A program made the translations under genes and the position numbers. A stretch of DNA of 20,157 nt from Lentihominibacter faecis (lineage in GTDB: Bacteria > Bacillota > Clostridia > Peptostreptococcales > Anaerovoracaceae). The stretch is taken from contig NZ_JACRWC010000036.1 of assembly GCF_014306095.1 (NCBI RefSeq), positions 1-20,157 on the forward strand, in the 5' to 3' direction. The notes under the pieces were generated by a model. The model had not been told where the DNA came from, did no database searches, and was given only the letters and a program-made list of their open reading frames with translations. Numbering within the stretch: position 1 is the first letter of the stretch; every line of letters starts with the position of its first letter. Below are positions 7,023 through 13,742 of this stretch, in pieces.

Positions 7023-7556
7023 ATGATTTATACAAGTCATTATGAATCAGCGCTGGGCGGGATCACACTTGCCGGCAATGAAATGGCACTGATCGGATTA
7101 TGGTTCGATGGTCAGAAACATTTCGGAGCTACGCTTCCGGAAGAATATAAGGAAAAAGATCTGCCGATTTTTGAACAGACAGTTCACTGGATGGATCTGT
7201 ATTTCAGCGGGGAGGTCCCGGGATTTTTACCTCCCATCGAAGTGCAGACGACTCCCTTCCGCAGAGCGGTCTGGGAGATACTGCTGACGATCCCTTACGG
7301 ACAGACTATGACTTATGGAGAGATCGCAGAACGGATCGCAGTGAAAAAAGGCATTTCACACATGTCTGCTCAGGCCGTAGGAGGTGCGGTGGGACATAAT
7401 CCGGTTTCACTGATCATCCCGTGTCACCGTGTTGTCGGGACAGATGGGAGCCTGACCGGGTATGCTGGCGGGATCGAGAAAAAAAGACAGCTTTTAACAC
7501 TGGAACGTGCAGAACTGCAAAAGCAGGAGGAAAGAAAATGGGTGAGACAGGTTTAA
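7023..7556 (+). CDS. ogt: Methylated-DNA--protein-cysteine methyltransferase
   Basis: A 177-residue suicide DNA-repair enzyme that moves the methyl group from O6-methylguanine to its own cysteine. The active site PCHRV is at residues 133-137, with Cys134 the acceptor; the DNA-binding helix region FRRAVWEILLTIPYGQTMTYGEIA is at 79-102 and GGAVGHNP at 120-127. Where human AGT has the arginine finger (Arg128), this protein has Gln117 (SAQAVGG); I recall this as common in homologues from anaerobes, so it is likely still active. Start at the ATG 7023 with AGGAGAG just upstream. First gene of a likely unit ogt-nnrD-mazF: its last 19 bases overlap the start of nnrD. No separate promoter is visible between the terminator at 7000 and the start. 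Confidence 0.93.
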   Translation: MIYTSHYESALGGITLAGNEMALIGLWFDGQKHFGATLPEEYKEKDLPIFEQTVHWMDLYFSGEVPGFLPPIEVQTTPFRRAVWEILLTIPYGQTMTYGEIAERIAVKKGISHMSAQAVGGAVGHNPVSLIIPCHRVVGTDGSLTGYAGGIEKKRQLLTLERAELQKQEERKWVRQV

Positions 7557-8401
7557 CAACGCTTTCATATGTCAATACTGTAATCAGAGAACGACCGAGG
7601 CAGATCCATAAAGGACAGTGCGGCAGAGTTTTGATCGTGGCCGGTTCCGTCGGAATGGCGGGAGCATGCGTCCTCAGCACCGGTGCGGCACTGCGTTCGG
7701 GAGCGGGTCTTGTCAAAGCTGCGGTGCCGGAGGAGATCTTTCCGATCCTGCAGATTGCAGTACCGCAGGCTACCTGCACCAATGTTTCAGACAGGGAGTT
7801 CTTACGGTCGGTATCAGTGCATGATGCCATCGGAATCGGACCGGGAATGGGAGTGAGCGAGAAAAAATATCAGCTGATAGAAGAGATACTTAGTATTTTT
7901 GACGGGCCTGTCGTTATCGATGCTGACGGCATCACTAACCTTTGCAGGTTCGGAAAAAAGACGGGGATCCTGAAGAAAAAAGACAATATCATACTGACGC
8001 CGCACCCGGGCGAATGCGATCGCCTGCTGGATGCGCTGGACCTGGAGCCGGTCAGTGTGATGGGACGCGTGGAGGCTGCGGAAGCTGTCAGTGACCGGAC
8101 CGGCGCAGTCGTTCTGCTGAAAGGAGCGGATACGGTTGTGACGTCGGGAAGCGGCAGCACATATATTAATACTACAGGCAACCCGGGAATGGCGACCGGT
8201 GGCAGCGGTGACGTGCTTACCGGCGTGATCACAGCTTTTGCCGCATCGGGAACAGCACCTCTGGATGCTGCCAGAGCCGGGGCGTTCGTTCACGGTATGG
8301 CGGGAGACCTGGCTGCCGGGATCATGGGACAGTGGGGAATGACCGCCACCGATATCCGGGATCAGCTGCCTGCCACGCTTCGAGGAATCGTAGGGAAATA
8401 G
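7538..8401 (+). CDS. nnrD: ADP-dependent (S)-NAD(P)H-hydrate dehydratase
   Basis: A 287-residue cytoplasmic enzyme of the ribokinase-like YjeF C-terminal family, which uses ADP to turn damaged NAD(P)H hydrate back into NAD(P)H. Motifs: GRVLIVAGSVGMAGA (29-43), TPHPGE (154-159), LLKGADTVV (193-201), and the hallmark GNPGMATGGSGDVLTG (214-229). Start at ATG 7538 with AGGAGGAAAG before it, giving a normal N terminus; the frame is open upstream to 7421 but that overlaps ogt coding sequence. The gene overlaps ogt by 19 bases. Only the dehydratase domain is present: the NnrE epimerase domain often fused in front is missing here and must be elsewhere if present. In many Firmicutes this gene lies near alr and the mazEF pair; here mazF follows directly. 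Confidence 0.93.
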   Translation: MGETGLTTLSYVNTVIRERPRQIHKGQCGRVLIVAGSVGMAGACVLSTGAALRSGAGLVKAAVPEEIFPILQIAVPQATCTNVSDREFLRSVSVHDAIGIGPGMGVSEKKYQLIEEILSIFDGPVVIDADGITNLCRFGKKTGILKKKDNIILTPHPGECDRLLDALDLEPVSVMGRVEAAEAVSDRTGAVVLLKGADTVVTSGSGSTYINTTGNPGMATGGSGDVLTGVITAFAASGTAPLDAARAGAFVHGMAGDLAAGIMGQWGMTATDIRDQLPATLRGIVGK

Positions 8402-8416
8402 AGATAGCGCAGAACG

Positions 8417-8443
8417 ATTGCACTGCAGCGAAAGCTGCGCAAT
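8417..8443 (+). other. GAAA-capped hairpin ahead of mazF
   Basis: ATTGC (8417-8421), bulge ACT, GCAGC (8425-8429), GAAA tetraloop, GCTGC (8434-8438), GCAAT (8439-8443): a 10-bp stem with one 3-base bulge and a GNRA loop. No U run follows, so it is not a terminator. It fills the short gap between nnrD and mazF and ends about 20 bases ahead of the mazF RBS. Confidence 0.5.
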
Positions 8444-8476
8444 TCCGGTGCGCAGGTCATAAAAGGAGTGAGGGCT

Positions 8477-8836
8477 TTGAGCATCAAGAAGGGCGACCTT
8501 TATTTTGCAGATCTTAGTCCGGTAACTGGCTCCGAACAGGGCGGTGTACGGCCTGTCCTGGTAGTACAGAACGATGTGGGGAACAAGTACAGCCCGACCA
8601 TCATAGTGGCGGCGATCACATCGAAGAAAAACAAGGCTGACCTTCCAACGCACGTAGCCATAGATGCGGACGGAAACGGCCTGTCAAAGAATTCAATCAT
8701 ATTGATGGAACAACTCAGAACGATCGACAAAAAAAGATTAAAAGAAAGAATCGGAACCATTGACAAAACCCGGTTACCGGAGGTAAATGAAGCTTTGAGC
8801 GTCAGTCTGGGAATCGATCAGCATTCCTTTTTCTGA
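8477..8836 (+). CDS. mazF: MazF/EndoA-type endoribonuclease (toxin)
   Basis: A 119-residue sequence-specific mRNA interferase, very close in pattern to Bacillus subtilis EndoA/MazF. Start taken as TTG 8477 (MSIKKGDLYFADLSPV): GGAG at 8464-8467 is 9 bases upstream, while the in-frame GTG at 8468 touches the RBS and is unlikely. With this start the two catalytic residues of the B. subtilis enzyme fall at the same numbers, Arg25 (GSEQGGVRPVLV) and Thr48 (VAAITSKK). LPTHV and EQLRTIDKKRL are further family motifs. Usually a ribbon-helix-helix antitoxin (MazE/NdoAI) is encoded directly upstream; only 75 bases separate it from nnrD, so no antitoxin gene fits. It ends with a strong terminator, closing the ogt-nnrD-mazF unit. 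Confidence 0.93.
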   Translation: MSIKKGDLYFADLSPVTGSEQGGVRPVLVVQNDVGNKYSPTIIVAAITSKKNKADLPTHVAIDADGNGLSKNSIILMEQLRTIDKKRLKERIGTIDKTRLPEVNEALSVSLGIDQHSFF

Positions 8837-8849
8837 TGAGTTTGCGGAT

Positions 8850-8890
8850 AACCCTTGCAGTTCTCGCTGCAAGGGTTTATATTTATTATG
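8850..8890 (+). terminator. Intrinsic terminator after mazF
   Basis: AACCCTTGCAG (8850-8860), loop TTCTCG, CTGCAAGGGTT (8867-8877): a perfect 11-bp stem followed by the T-rich TATATTTATTAT. Within it TTGCAG (8855-8860), 17 bases, TATATT (8878-8883) could also be read as a weak promoter for the transketolase genes. Confidence 0.75.
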
Positions 8891-8924
8891 GAGAATAACG
8901 TACCATATGAAAATGGAGGAAGTA

Positions 8925-9743
8925 ATGGACATTAAATCATTGGAAAAAACGGCAGCGGAAATCAGATGCGGGATCATTAAAGCGATCCACAATGCCGGAT
9001 CCGGGCATCCGGGCGGCTCTCTTTCGGCTGCAGATATCGTTACAGCTCTTTACTTCGATGAAATGAACGTAGATCCGAAGGATCCCAAGATGAAGGGACG
9101 GGACAAGTTCATCCTTTCCAAGGGTCATGCAGGCCCGGTGCAGTATTCGGCACTGGCCGTAAAAGGATATTATCCGATGGAAGATTTCATGACGCTTAGA
9201 AAGCTGGGTTCAAAGTTCCAGGGACATCCGGATATGCATAAAGTGCCGGGGATCGAAATGTCTACAGGCTCTCTGGGGCAGGGGATCTCTGCGGCAGGTG
9301 GAATGGCGCTGGCCAACAAGCTGGACAATGATCCGGGCAGAATTTATGTGCTGCTGGGAGATGGAGAGATCCAGGAAGGCATCGTGTGGGAAGCACTGAT
9401 GTCGGCGGCGCATTACAAGCTGGACAACATGGTGGCGATCCTGGACCACAACGGTCTGCAGATCGATGGCAAGAACGAAGACGTTATGACTGTAGCACCG
9501 GTCGTTGAGAAATTCCAGGCATTCGGCTGGAACGTGATCCAGATCGACGGACACGACTTCAAGCAGATCCTGGATGCGTTCAAGCAGGCGAGAGCATGCA
9601 AGGGCAAACCGACCATGATCGTGGCGGAAACTATCAAGGGAAAGGGCGTTTCCTTTATGGAAAACAATGCCGGATGGCACGGCAAGGCGCCGGACGAGGA
9701 ACAGACGAAGCAGGCACTGGCAGAACTGGGAGGTGAATTCTAA
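8925..9743 (+). CDS. Transketolase, N-terminal (thiamine diphosphate-binding) subunit
   Basis: A 272-residue subunit of split transketolase, the pentose phosphate enzyme that moves two-carbon units between sugar phosphates in the cytoplasm. The thiamine diphosphate motif starts GDGE (145-148) and ends with Asn176 (LDHNGLQIDG). SGHPGGSLS (26-34), LSKGHA (64-69) and TGSLGQG (114-120) are the usual conserved blocks. Start at ATG 8925, with GGAGG at 8915-8919; an earlier ATG at 8907 overlaps that RBS region and is less likely. The stop TAA overlaps the ATG of the C-terminal subunit (TAATG), so both are made together. The split arrangement is normal in many Clostridia. Confidence 0.95.
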   Translation: MDIKSLEKTAAEIRCGIIKAIHNAGSGHPGGSLSAADIVTALYFDEMNVDPKDPKMKGRDKFILSKGHAGPVQYSALAVKGYYPMEDFMTLRKLGSKFQGHPDMHKVPGIEMSTGSLGQGISAAGGMALANKLDNDPGRIYVLLGDGEIQEGIVWEALMSAAHYKLDNMVAILDHNGLQIDGKNEDVMTVAPVVEKFQAFGWNVIQIDGHDFKQILDAFKQARACKGKPTMIVAETIKGKGVSFMENNAGWHGKAPDEEQTKQALAELGGEF

Positions 9744-10675
9744 TGGCAGAGACTATGGCAACGAGACAGGCATATGGCAAGACTCTCATCGAGCTGGGAG
9801 AAAAGTATCCTCAGCTGGTAGTGATGGATGCAGACCTTTCCAAGTCTACTATGACAGCGGAATTTGGCAAGACTTATCCGGATCGCTTCTTTAACATGGG
9901 GATCGCCGAGCAGAATCTGTACGGCGCAGCAGCGGGACTGGCGCTTTCGGGCAAGATCGTGTGTGCCAGCACATTTGCGATGTTCGCAACGGGCAGAGCT
10001 TTCGAGATCATCAGAAATTCCATCGGCTATACCAGAGCTAACGTGAAGATCTGCGCTACCCACGCAGGCATCACTGTAGGCGAAGACGGCGCAAGCCATC
10101 AGACATTTGAAGATATTGCACTGATGCGGACCATCCCGGGAATGACGGTGATCAATCCGTCAGACGGTGTTTCTGCAAAGAAGCTGCTGGAGCAGGCAGT
10201 GGCCATGGAAGGACCGTGCTATGTGCGCCTGGGCAGAGCGAAAGTACCTGTGTTTTATGAGGATTCCGACCAGCTGACGCTGGGCAGGGGAAACCTGGTA
10301 AGAGATGGTAAAGACGTTACTATCGTTGCAACAGGCATCATGGTCAGCGAGGCTATGGCGGCAGCTGAAAAACTGAAGGAAGACGGTATCGACGCGCGGA
10401 TCATCGACATCCATACCATCAAGCCGATCGATGAAGATATCATTATAAAAGCGGCGCAGGAAACAGGAGCTATCGTGACCGCGGAAGAACATTCCATCGT
10501 TGGCGGGCTGGGAAGTGCGGTGGCAGAAGTCATCGTGAAAAACTGCCCGGTGAAGATGGCTATGGTAGGCCAGAAGGACACTTACGGGGAATCCGGAAAG
10601 CCGGATGAACTGAAGAAAAAGTACGGCATGACAGCGGAGGACATTGAAGCGGCTGTCAAAAACCTTATCGGTTAA
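9743..10675 (+). CDS. Transketolase, C-terminal (pyrimidine-binding) subunit
   Basis: A 310-residue partner of the preceding subunit. Contains GIAEQNLYGAAAGLA (53-67) with Glu56 as the catalytic glutamate that activates thiamine diphosphate, and THAGITVGEDGASHQ (106-120), the conserved loop at the active site. The last third (about 190-310) is the transketolase C-terminal domain, with VTAEEHSIVGGLGSAVAE. The start overlaps the previous stop by one base, with GGGAGGTGAA just upstream inside the previous gene. The same architecture occurs in DXP synthase and ketoacid dehydrogenase E1-beta, but the pairing with a 272-residue N-terminal subunit makes transketolase the clear call. Confidence 0.95.
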   Translation: MAETMATRQAYGKTLIELGEKYPQLVVMDADLSKSTMTAEFGKTYPDRFFNMGIAEQNLYGAAAGLALSGKIVCASTFAMFATGRAFEIIRNSIGYTRANVKICATHAGITVGEDGASHQTFEDIALMRTIPGMTVINPSDGVSAKKLLEQAVAMEGPCYVRLGRAKVPVFYEDSDQLTLGRGNLVRDGKDVTIVATGIMVSEAMAAAEKLKEDGIDARIIDIHTIKPIDEDIIIKAAQETGAIVTAEEHSIVGGLGSAVAEVIVKNCPVKMAMVGQKDTYGESGKPDELKKKYGMTAEDIEAAVKNLIG

Positions 10676-10703
10676 AGAAAAGCAGTACGAGAGGAAGAAG
10701 CGA

Positions 10704-11291
10704 ATGAAAAAAGAAACATGGAAGAAAGTCGCAGCGATCGGTGCAGCGGCAGTCCTTTGTCTGAGTCTGTTTGCGTGCGGCAGCTCTAAATCTGACGATC
10801 AGGCTAAAAAAGACACCGAAGAAAAAAAGCCGACAGCACAGGACTTTACAACGAAAGACGGCAAGTATAAAATCACGGCTGATTCCGACTGGAGCGAGCC
10901 GGATACTTACAGCAACGATGAATCGACGCTTGAAATCGAAATCGCAGGCGGGCTGACATCTATTTCGATCATAGATCAGTCCAAGAGCGGTCTTGGTTAC
11001 GATCTCAAGGGATTCAGCAAGGAAGTTACAGGCTATATCACGGGAAGCACAGATGTGTTCAGCGATGTACAGATCGAAAGCACCAAAGAATTCACCTGCG
11101 GCAGTTACAAAACCATAGAAAACGTGGTCTTAGTAACGGAGAAAACCACAGAAATGAAAATGGTTATCTGCCATCTTTCTATTGAGACGGATTCCGATTA
11201 CGTGCAGTTTATCGTCATGTCCACGGAAAGCAACAAAGATAAAGTGATTTCCTATGCAGAGGGGATCGGCGCGACTTTGACGGCACTTTAA
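10704..11291 (+). CDS. Lipoprotein of unknown function
   Basis: A 195-residue protein with a clear lipoprotein signal: basic MKKETWKK, hydrophobic AAIGAAAVLCLSL, then lipobox LFAC with Cys25, followed by a polar linker rich in Ser, Lys, Asp and Glu (26-45). The mature part (about 50-195) alternates strand-like segments (YKITADSDW, TSISIIDQS, YVQFIVMSTE) and may have a PsbP/DcrB-like fold, a guess from the pattern of a 'KYKITADSDW' opening and a C-terminal amphipathic helix (KDKVISYAEGIGATL). Start at ATG 10704 with GAGAGGAAG upstream; the open frame reaches back into the transketolase gene but without an RBS. It lies 28 bases after the transketolase stop with no terminator between, so read-through is likely. 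Confidence 0.8.
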   Translation: MKKETWKKVAAIGAAAVLCLSLFACGSSKSDDQAKKDTEEKKPTAQDFTTKDGKYKITADSDWSEPDTYSNDESTLEIEIAGGLTSISIIDQSKSGLGYDLKGFSKEVTGYITGSTDVFSDVQIESTKEFTCGSYKTIENVVLVTEKTTEMKMVICHLSIETDSDYVQFIVMSTESNKDKVISYAEGIGATLTAL

Positions 11292-11340
11292 GCGGATGAT
11301 GCAAAGCGTGCTGCGCAGATTTTGCAGCAGGATCCTTTGA

Positions 11341-11369
11341 AAAGGAGCATAAAAATGCCTCCTTCGTAA
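11341..11369 (+). CDS. Candidate 4-codon leader ORF (MPPS)
   Basis: AAAGGAG (11341-11347) with a 7-base spacer precedes ATG CCT CCT TCG TAA (11355-11369), followed at once by a second in-frame TAA (11370-11372). The codons CCT CCT TCG are the left arm of the terminator stem at 11358-11403. The peptide would be Met-Pro-Pro-Ser. Too short to be proven from sequence; supported only by the very good RBS geometry and its exact overlap with the stem. Confidence 0.4.
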
Positions 11370-11413
11370 TAAGGTTTACAAGAATGACCTTAGGCGAAGG
11401 AGGTTTTTGTTTT
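11358..11413 (+). terminator. Terminator/attenuator hairpin that contains the next gene's RBS
   Basis: CCTCCTTCG (11358-11366) pairs with CGAAGGAGG (11395-11403), and TAAGGT (11370-11375) with ACCTTA (11387-11392), separated by a 3x2 internal loop, then TTTTTGTTTT. This is a strong intrinsic terminator. Its right arm holds AAGGAGG (11397-11403), the only possible Shine-Dalgarno sequence of the gene that starts with TTG at 11412 inside the U run, so the hairpin both ends transcription and hides the RBS. Confidence 0.75.
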
Positions 11414-11879
11414 GAAAAAAGAAACGGGTAAAGAATGGCTGCACGGGCGCAGAAAACGGATCGCTGTCGTGGTTGTTTTAGCAGCGGCAGGAGCAATAGC
11501 CTGGCTGATTTTATCACTGTTTTCCGGGGCAAAAGAAGTGGGGTTCGAGCAGGTGCCGGAAGATGAACTTCCGGAAGCGATCACATCGGATATCATTCCG
11601 GAATACAAGACTCTGGAACGTGCGCTGGCGTGCTGCATCGACGATGATATTTATGTGATCGTTACAAGAGGGGAAAAACCGACTTCCGGATTCAAGGTGG
11701 CGGTAGATCATATGGCGTTAGAAGAACAGGATGGGAAGTCCACGCTGATCGTGTATGCCGGATTTAAAGATCCTGATAAAAAGACTGCTTTTTCTCAGAT
11801 CATAACGTATCCGACTGCGGTCGTTCGGACGGATCTGAAACAGCTTCCGGAGGATATCGAGCTGCGGATCCAGTATTGA
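11412..11879 (+). CDS. Membrane-anchored PrcB-like domain protein
   Basis: A 155-residue protein. Basic start (MKKETGKEWLHGRRKR), one membrane helix (about 18-37), then a soluble domain outside the membrane. Residues 76-145 (YVIVTRGEKPTSGFKVAVDHM ... SQIITYPTAVVRTD, with breaks) resemble the PrcB C-terminal domain: a 'G..P(T)SGF/GY.V' turn, a strand, 'D P', then 'iTYP.avV'. PrcB is known as a partner of a periplasmic protease in Treponema; function here is unknown. The start can only be TTG 11412: an in-frame TAG at 11391-11393 and no other start codon lie upstream, and AAGGAGG ends 8 bases before it. That RBS lies within the terminator stem, so expression needs read-through and melting of the hairpin, or cleavage. 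Confidence 0.75.
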   Translation: MKKETGKEWLHGRRKRIAVVVVLAAAGAIAWLILSLFSGAKEVGFEQVPEDELPEAITSDIIPEYKTLERALACCIDDDIYVIVTRGEKPTSGFKVAVDHMALEEQDGKSTLIVYAGFKDPDKKTAFSQIITYPTAVVRTDLKQLPEDIELRIQY

Positions 11880-11914
11880 AAAAAACAACTTCACAAAACC
11901 TTCACCCTTATTCG

Positions 11915-11935
11915 ATAAAATGCCTCTCATTTTAT
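11915..11935 (+). repeat. AT-rich hairpin ATAAAATG-N5-CATTTTAT
   Basis: Perfect 8-bp inverted repeat with a CCTCT loop (11923-11927), 36 bases after the PrcB-like gene and 20 bases upstream of the ftsE promoter. The bases that follow (GGTAATTCTCTT) are a poor U run, so it is a weak terminator at best or a regulatory dyad. Confidence 0.4.
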
Positions 11936-11954
11936 GGTAATTCTCTTCAAAATG

Positions 11955-11983
11955 TTGAAAAATAGCCACGAATATTGTATGAT
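11955..11983 (+). promoter_or_regulatory. Sigma-A type promoter of the ftsEX operon
   Basis: TTGAAA (11955-11960; 5 of 6 within the common pattern), exactly 17 bases, TATGAT (11978-11983; 5 of 6). Start near 11990 gives a leader of about 33 bases to ftsE. It is the only good promoter seen before the genes that run to 19002. Confidence 0.7.
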
Positions 11984-12022
11984 ATAGTAGTATGTACGAA
12001 CTATAGGAGGAGCATCATAAGA

Positions 12023-12796
12023 ATGATCGTTTTTGATAACGTTACGAAATATTACAAGTCGAACGTCGGTCTGGAGAAGGTCAGCGTTCGTATCAATAAG
12101 GGTGATTTCGTATTTCTGGTGGGTCCCAGTGGCGCTGGTAAATCGACTTTTATCAAGCTGATCCTGAAGGAGATCGACGCCACATCGGGAAGCATCAAGG
12201 TGCGGGGCAGAGAAGTGACTACCATGTCGAATCGTCAGGTCCCGATCCTGCGGAGAAATATCGGGATCGTGTTCCAGGATTTCCGTCTTCTGCCGAAGAA
12301 GACCGTCTATGAGAACGTTGCCTTTGCGATGGAAATCATTCATCAGCCGAAGAAGCTGATCAAAAAATATGTCCCGCAGGTTTTAAGTATGGTGGGGATC
12401 GCATCCAAGGCGAATAAATACCCGGACGAACTTTCCGCCGGGGAGCAGCAGAGAGTTGCTATCGCCAGAGCTATCGTGAACCGGCCGAGGATCCTGATCG
12501 CCGACGAGCCTACCGGGAACCTGGATCCGGATACTGCATGGGAGATCATGCAGCTGCTTGATCAGATCAATAAACGTGGGACAACCATTCTCATGGTTAC
12601 CCATGCGAAAGATATTGTAGATAAAATGGGGAAACGTGTTATCGCCATTGAAAAAGGGCGGATCGTCCGCGATGAATTCGGTCTCTACGGATATGCAGAG
12701 GCACTGGAGGGCGTGGAATCCACCTTTGATACGATACAGAGCGCGAGAACGTTCCGCTCGAAATCCCGATTCCGGAGAGGAGGGAGAGAAGAGTGA
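12023..12796 (+). CDS. ftsE: Cell division ATP-binding protein FtsE
   Basis: A 257-residue ABC ATPase that drives FtsX in the membrane to control cell-wall hydrolysis at division. Walker A GPSGAGKST (34-42), Q-loop FQDFRLLP (84-91), signature LSAGEQQR (137-144), Walker B ILIADEP (157-163) and switch His194 (MVTHAKD). The signature has Ala where LSGGEQQR is usual. The opening MIVFDNVTKYY and the ending GRIVRDEFGLYGY are typical FtsE. About 30 extra residues follow (225-257, ending SKSRFRRGGREE), compared with about 228 for the usual protein; the extension is very basic. Start at ATG 12023 with GGAGGAG at 12006-12012. Its stop overlaps the GTG of ftsX (GTGA). Confidence 0.95.
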   Translation: MIVFDNVTKYYKSNVGLEKVSVRINKGDFVFLVGPSGAGKSTFIKLILKEIDATSGSIKVRGREVTTMSNRQVPILRRNIGIVFQDFRLLPKKTVYENVAFAMEIIHQPKKLIKKYVPQVLSMVGIASKANKYPDELSAGEQQRVAIARAIVNRPRILIADEPTGNLDPDTAWEIMQLLDQINKRGTTILMVTHAKDIVDKMGKRVIAIEKGRIVRDEFGLYGYAEALEGVESTFDTIQSARTFRSKSRFRRGGREE

Positions 12797-13683
12797 GACG
12801 ATTCTTTTATACATTGAAGCAGGCGTTTTTGCAGGTTCTTAGAAACAGGGCCATGTCGGTTGCCTCCATCTTCGCGATCACAGCTATGCTGCTGATCCTG
12901 AGCATTTTCTTTATTCTCGTGATCAATGTCAACACGGCAGCGCAGACGATCCAGCAGGATTACGACTCCATTGAGATCTATCTTGAGGATGACGTGACGA
13001 AGGAACAGGCCAATGACATCATCATGCAGGTCAAAGAAGAAAAGGGCGTAGAGGATGCTTATTACAAAAGCAAAGAAGCAGCCATGGAGAATTTCCGCAA
13101 CAGATGGGGAGATAATGCATATCTGCTGGACAGCCTCAATGAAAACCCGCTGCCTAATTCCGTAGTAGTTATGATCGGTGATCTGAACTACGGGGATCAG
13201 ATCGCGAAGGCGTGCAGTCAGTACGACGGCGTAGAGGACGTGAAGTATTATAAGGATACGGTGGACAAGCTGCTGAAGATGACCCATTTCGTGCAGCTGG
13301 CGGCAATCATCGTGATGATCTTCCTGATCATCGTCTCCATCGTGGTGGTATCCAATACCATCAAGCTGACGGTGTTCAACAGAGCAGGCGAAATCAGCAT
13401 CATGAAATACGTAGGAGCGACCAACTGGTTTATTCGAGGGCCGTTCCTGGCAGAGGGCATTATTATCGGAATCATATCTGCAGGCATATCCGTCGGGATA
13501 TCGGCACTGCTGTATCAGAAGATCATCGATGTGATCGGAGCACAGGTATTTTCGGTGTTATCAATGCCGATGGTACCGGTAGGCTTCCTGACCTATAACT
13601 TTGCATGGATCTTCCTGGCACTGGGGATCAGCATCGGAGCATGCGGAAGTATCATCTCCATGAGGAAGTTCCTGGATGCGTAA
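12793..13683 (+). CDS. ftsX: Cell division protein FtsX
   Basis: A 296-residue membrane partner of FtsE. Membrane helices near residues 22-46, 166-192, 216-241 and 264-290, with a large extracellular domain (about 47-163) between the first and second; this is the standard FtsX topology. In FtsEX systems that domain contacts the coiled coil of a murein hydrolase and activates it upon ATP hydrolysis by FtsE. SIMKYVGATNWFIRGPFLAEG (about 200-221, read with one break at KYVGATN) is the conserved cytoplasmic loop and helix. Start is GTG 12793, overlapping the ftsE stop by four bases, with GGAGGGAGAG upstream. Confidence 0.94.
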   Translation: MRRFFYTLKQAFLQVLRNRAMSVASIFAITAMLLILSIFFILVINVNTAAQTIQQDYDSIEIYLEDDVTKEQANDIIMQVKEEKGVEDAYYKSKEAAMENFRNRWGDNAYLLDSLNENPLPNSVVVMIGDLNYGDQIAKACSQYDGVEDVKYYKDTVDKLLKMTHFVQLAAIIVMIFLIIVSIVVVSNTIKLTVFNRAGEISIMKYVGATNWFIRGPFLAEGIIIGIISAGISVGISALLYQKIIDVIGAQVFSVLSMPMVPVGFLTYNFAWIFLALGISIGACGSIISMRKFLDA

Positions 13684-13742
13684 CAGAAACACGGACAGAA
13701 GATTGGATATTTGGATTTTGACAGGCAGGAGGAAGATGTTTT

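Noticed and set aside
8468..8476. GTG start for mazF
   Set aside because: It touches the GGAG directly; TTG 8477 has proper spacing and aligns catalytic residues with Bacillus MazF numbering.
7814..8653. 279-residue minus-strand open frame
   Set aside because: Runs across nnrD and mazF, both firmly identified on the plus strand; composition (His/Arg/Ser) is typical of a shadow frame.
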